Position numbers and translations under genes: made by a program. 64,000 bases of DNA, taken from positions 172,545-236,544 of the forward strand of contig CAUYUJ010015845.1 in NCBI GenBank assembly GCA_963575745.1, written 5' to 3'. Under the pieces are notes generated by a model that saw only the letters and a list, made by a program, of their open reading frames with translations, was not told the DNA's origin and ran no database searches. Every line of letters begins with the position of its first letter. The first letter of the stretch is position 1. Origin of the DNA: Prorocentrum cordatum (taxonomy: Eukaryota > Sar > Dinophyceae > Prorocentrales > Prorocentraceae). Below are positions 63,440-64,000 of this stretch, one piece after another.

Positions 63440-64000
63440 ATGAAGTCAGCCAACATCTTGCCAATCTTCAGTTTGATGGGCTGCGCCAGCGCTATACAAG
63501 CTGACGTGGGGGAAGTTTCCCTGAATGATGCTTCCCTTGGAGCGGCTACCTACGTGGGTTGCGTGGGTCCTCCAAGCGGTTGGGTCCGCCCTTACGGTAA
63601 TGTCGCGATTTCGGCAGCCGGAGCTGAGAGTTGCCAAACAAAGTGTAGGAATGGTGGCTACACATATTTTGGGCTGGAATGCCCCATGTCAAGTCAAGTT
63701 CATTGCCAGTGCAGCAATGGCGTCGGCGGAATTTCTAGAGATGTTTCTTATTGCAGGGGACAAGGCAATCCCCTGGTGCATCCGCACGCACACTGCGTTG
63801 GTCCATATGAGGTTGGTGGTTATCTCTTCGGTGATTACGTTGTAAGCTCAGTGTACTACACCTCAATCACGACGCCCTCCCCGACGCCCTTCCCAACGCC
63901 CTCCCCGACGCCCTTCCCGACGGTCTACCCGACGGCCTTCCCGACGCCCTCCCCGACGCCCTTCCCGACGGCCTACCCGACGGCCTTCCCAACGGCCTAC
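63440..64000 (+). CDS. WSC/vWD protein, copy 3 (cut by window end)
   Basis: 187 codons from ATG at 63440 through the signal peptide, WSC domain and part of the Pro-Thr linker, nearly identical to copy 2; differences include Thr to Ile in the Gly-Gly-x-Ser-Arg-Asp segment and a Val in the linker (gacggtctac). The rest lies beyond 64000. Start-to-start distance to copy 2 is 3351 bp. Confidence 0.85.
   Translation, partial: MKSANILPIFSLMGCASAIQADVGEVSLNDASLGAATYVGCVGPPSGWVRPYGNVAISAAGAESCQTKCRNGGYTYFGLECPMSSQVHCQCSNGVGGISRDVSYCRGQGNPLVHPHAHCVGPYEVGGYLFGDYVVSSVYYTSITTPSPTPFPTPSPTPFPTVYPTAFPTPSPTPFPTAYPTAFPTAY

Overview
The window reads as nuclear DNA of a dinoflagellate. The evidence is: relict copies of the dinoflagellate spliced-leader sequence (three mismatches in 22 nt) just upstream of two tandem genes; a WSC plus vWF-D secreted-protein family with Pro-Thr linkers, repeated head to tail; CG-rich DNA packed with micro- and minisatellites; and many retroelement, helicase and transposase fragments. 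No bacterial operon, rRNA or recognisable tRNA gene is visible. The high GC would suit a Prorocentrum-like or similar core dinoflagellate, but the species cannot be fixed from this sequence.

Layout. 1-4.6 kb: a 13-bp minisatellite, a minus-strand gag-like zinc-knuckle ORF, then a 5'-truncated copy of the WSC/vWD gene with a 90-bp minisatellite behind it. 4.6-10.5 kb: a dispersed 1-kb repeat with a purine-rich (GGA)n tail, a GC minisatellite, and weakly coding GC-rich DNA. 10.9-18.7 kb: copies of a dispersed family (called RepA here), one proline-rich ORF, and an AT-rich 1.4-kb inverted-repeat island. 19.2-31.9 kb: the richest part. Three minus-strand ORFs (a Walker A/B ATPase, a KDZ-like DDE transposase and an unrecognised 483-codon ORF) form a lower-GC island. 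The unrecognised ORF is split by a complete DIRS/PAT-type retrotransposon with split direct repeats. 32-36 kb: satellites and a nearly 100-bp perfect hairpin. 36-44.5 kb: more RepA copies interleaved with GT32 glycosyltransferase genes or fragments. 45.7-49.3 kb: a 1.4-kb GAT satellite, then a frameshifted PIF1-like helicase with a Cys-rich tail. 49.5-54 kb: minisatellites and the second copy of the dispersed repeat. 55-58.5 kb: a decayed non-LTR (LINE-type) retrotransposon. 59.2-64 kb: the WSC/vWD tandem array, one complete gene and one cut by the window end, with a 3351-bp repeat unit.

How parts relate. The DIRS-like element (19789-26581) carries a small Cys-rich membrane ORF, a gag-like ORF, an RT/RNase H/C5-type methyltransferase ORF and an overlapping tyrosine recombinase. 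Removing it joins the two halves of the host ORF in frame with only a 2-bp AT core and no target duplication, as expected for recombinase-mediated insertion. The interrupted island has short perfect hairpins with covarying stems in its non-coding gaps and may be an undescribed multi-gene DNA transposon. The WSC/vWD genes look like a processed (spliced-leader-bearing) gene that was then tandemly amplified.
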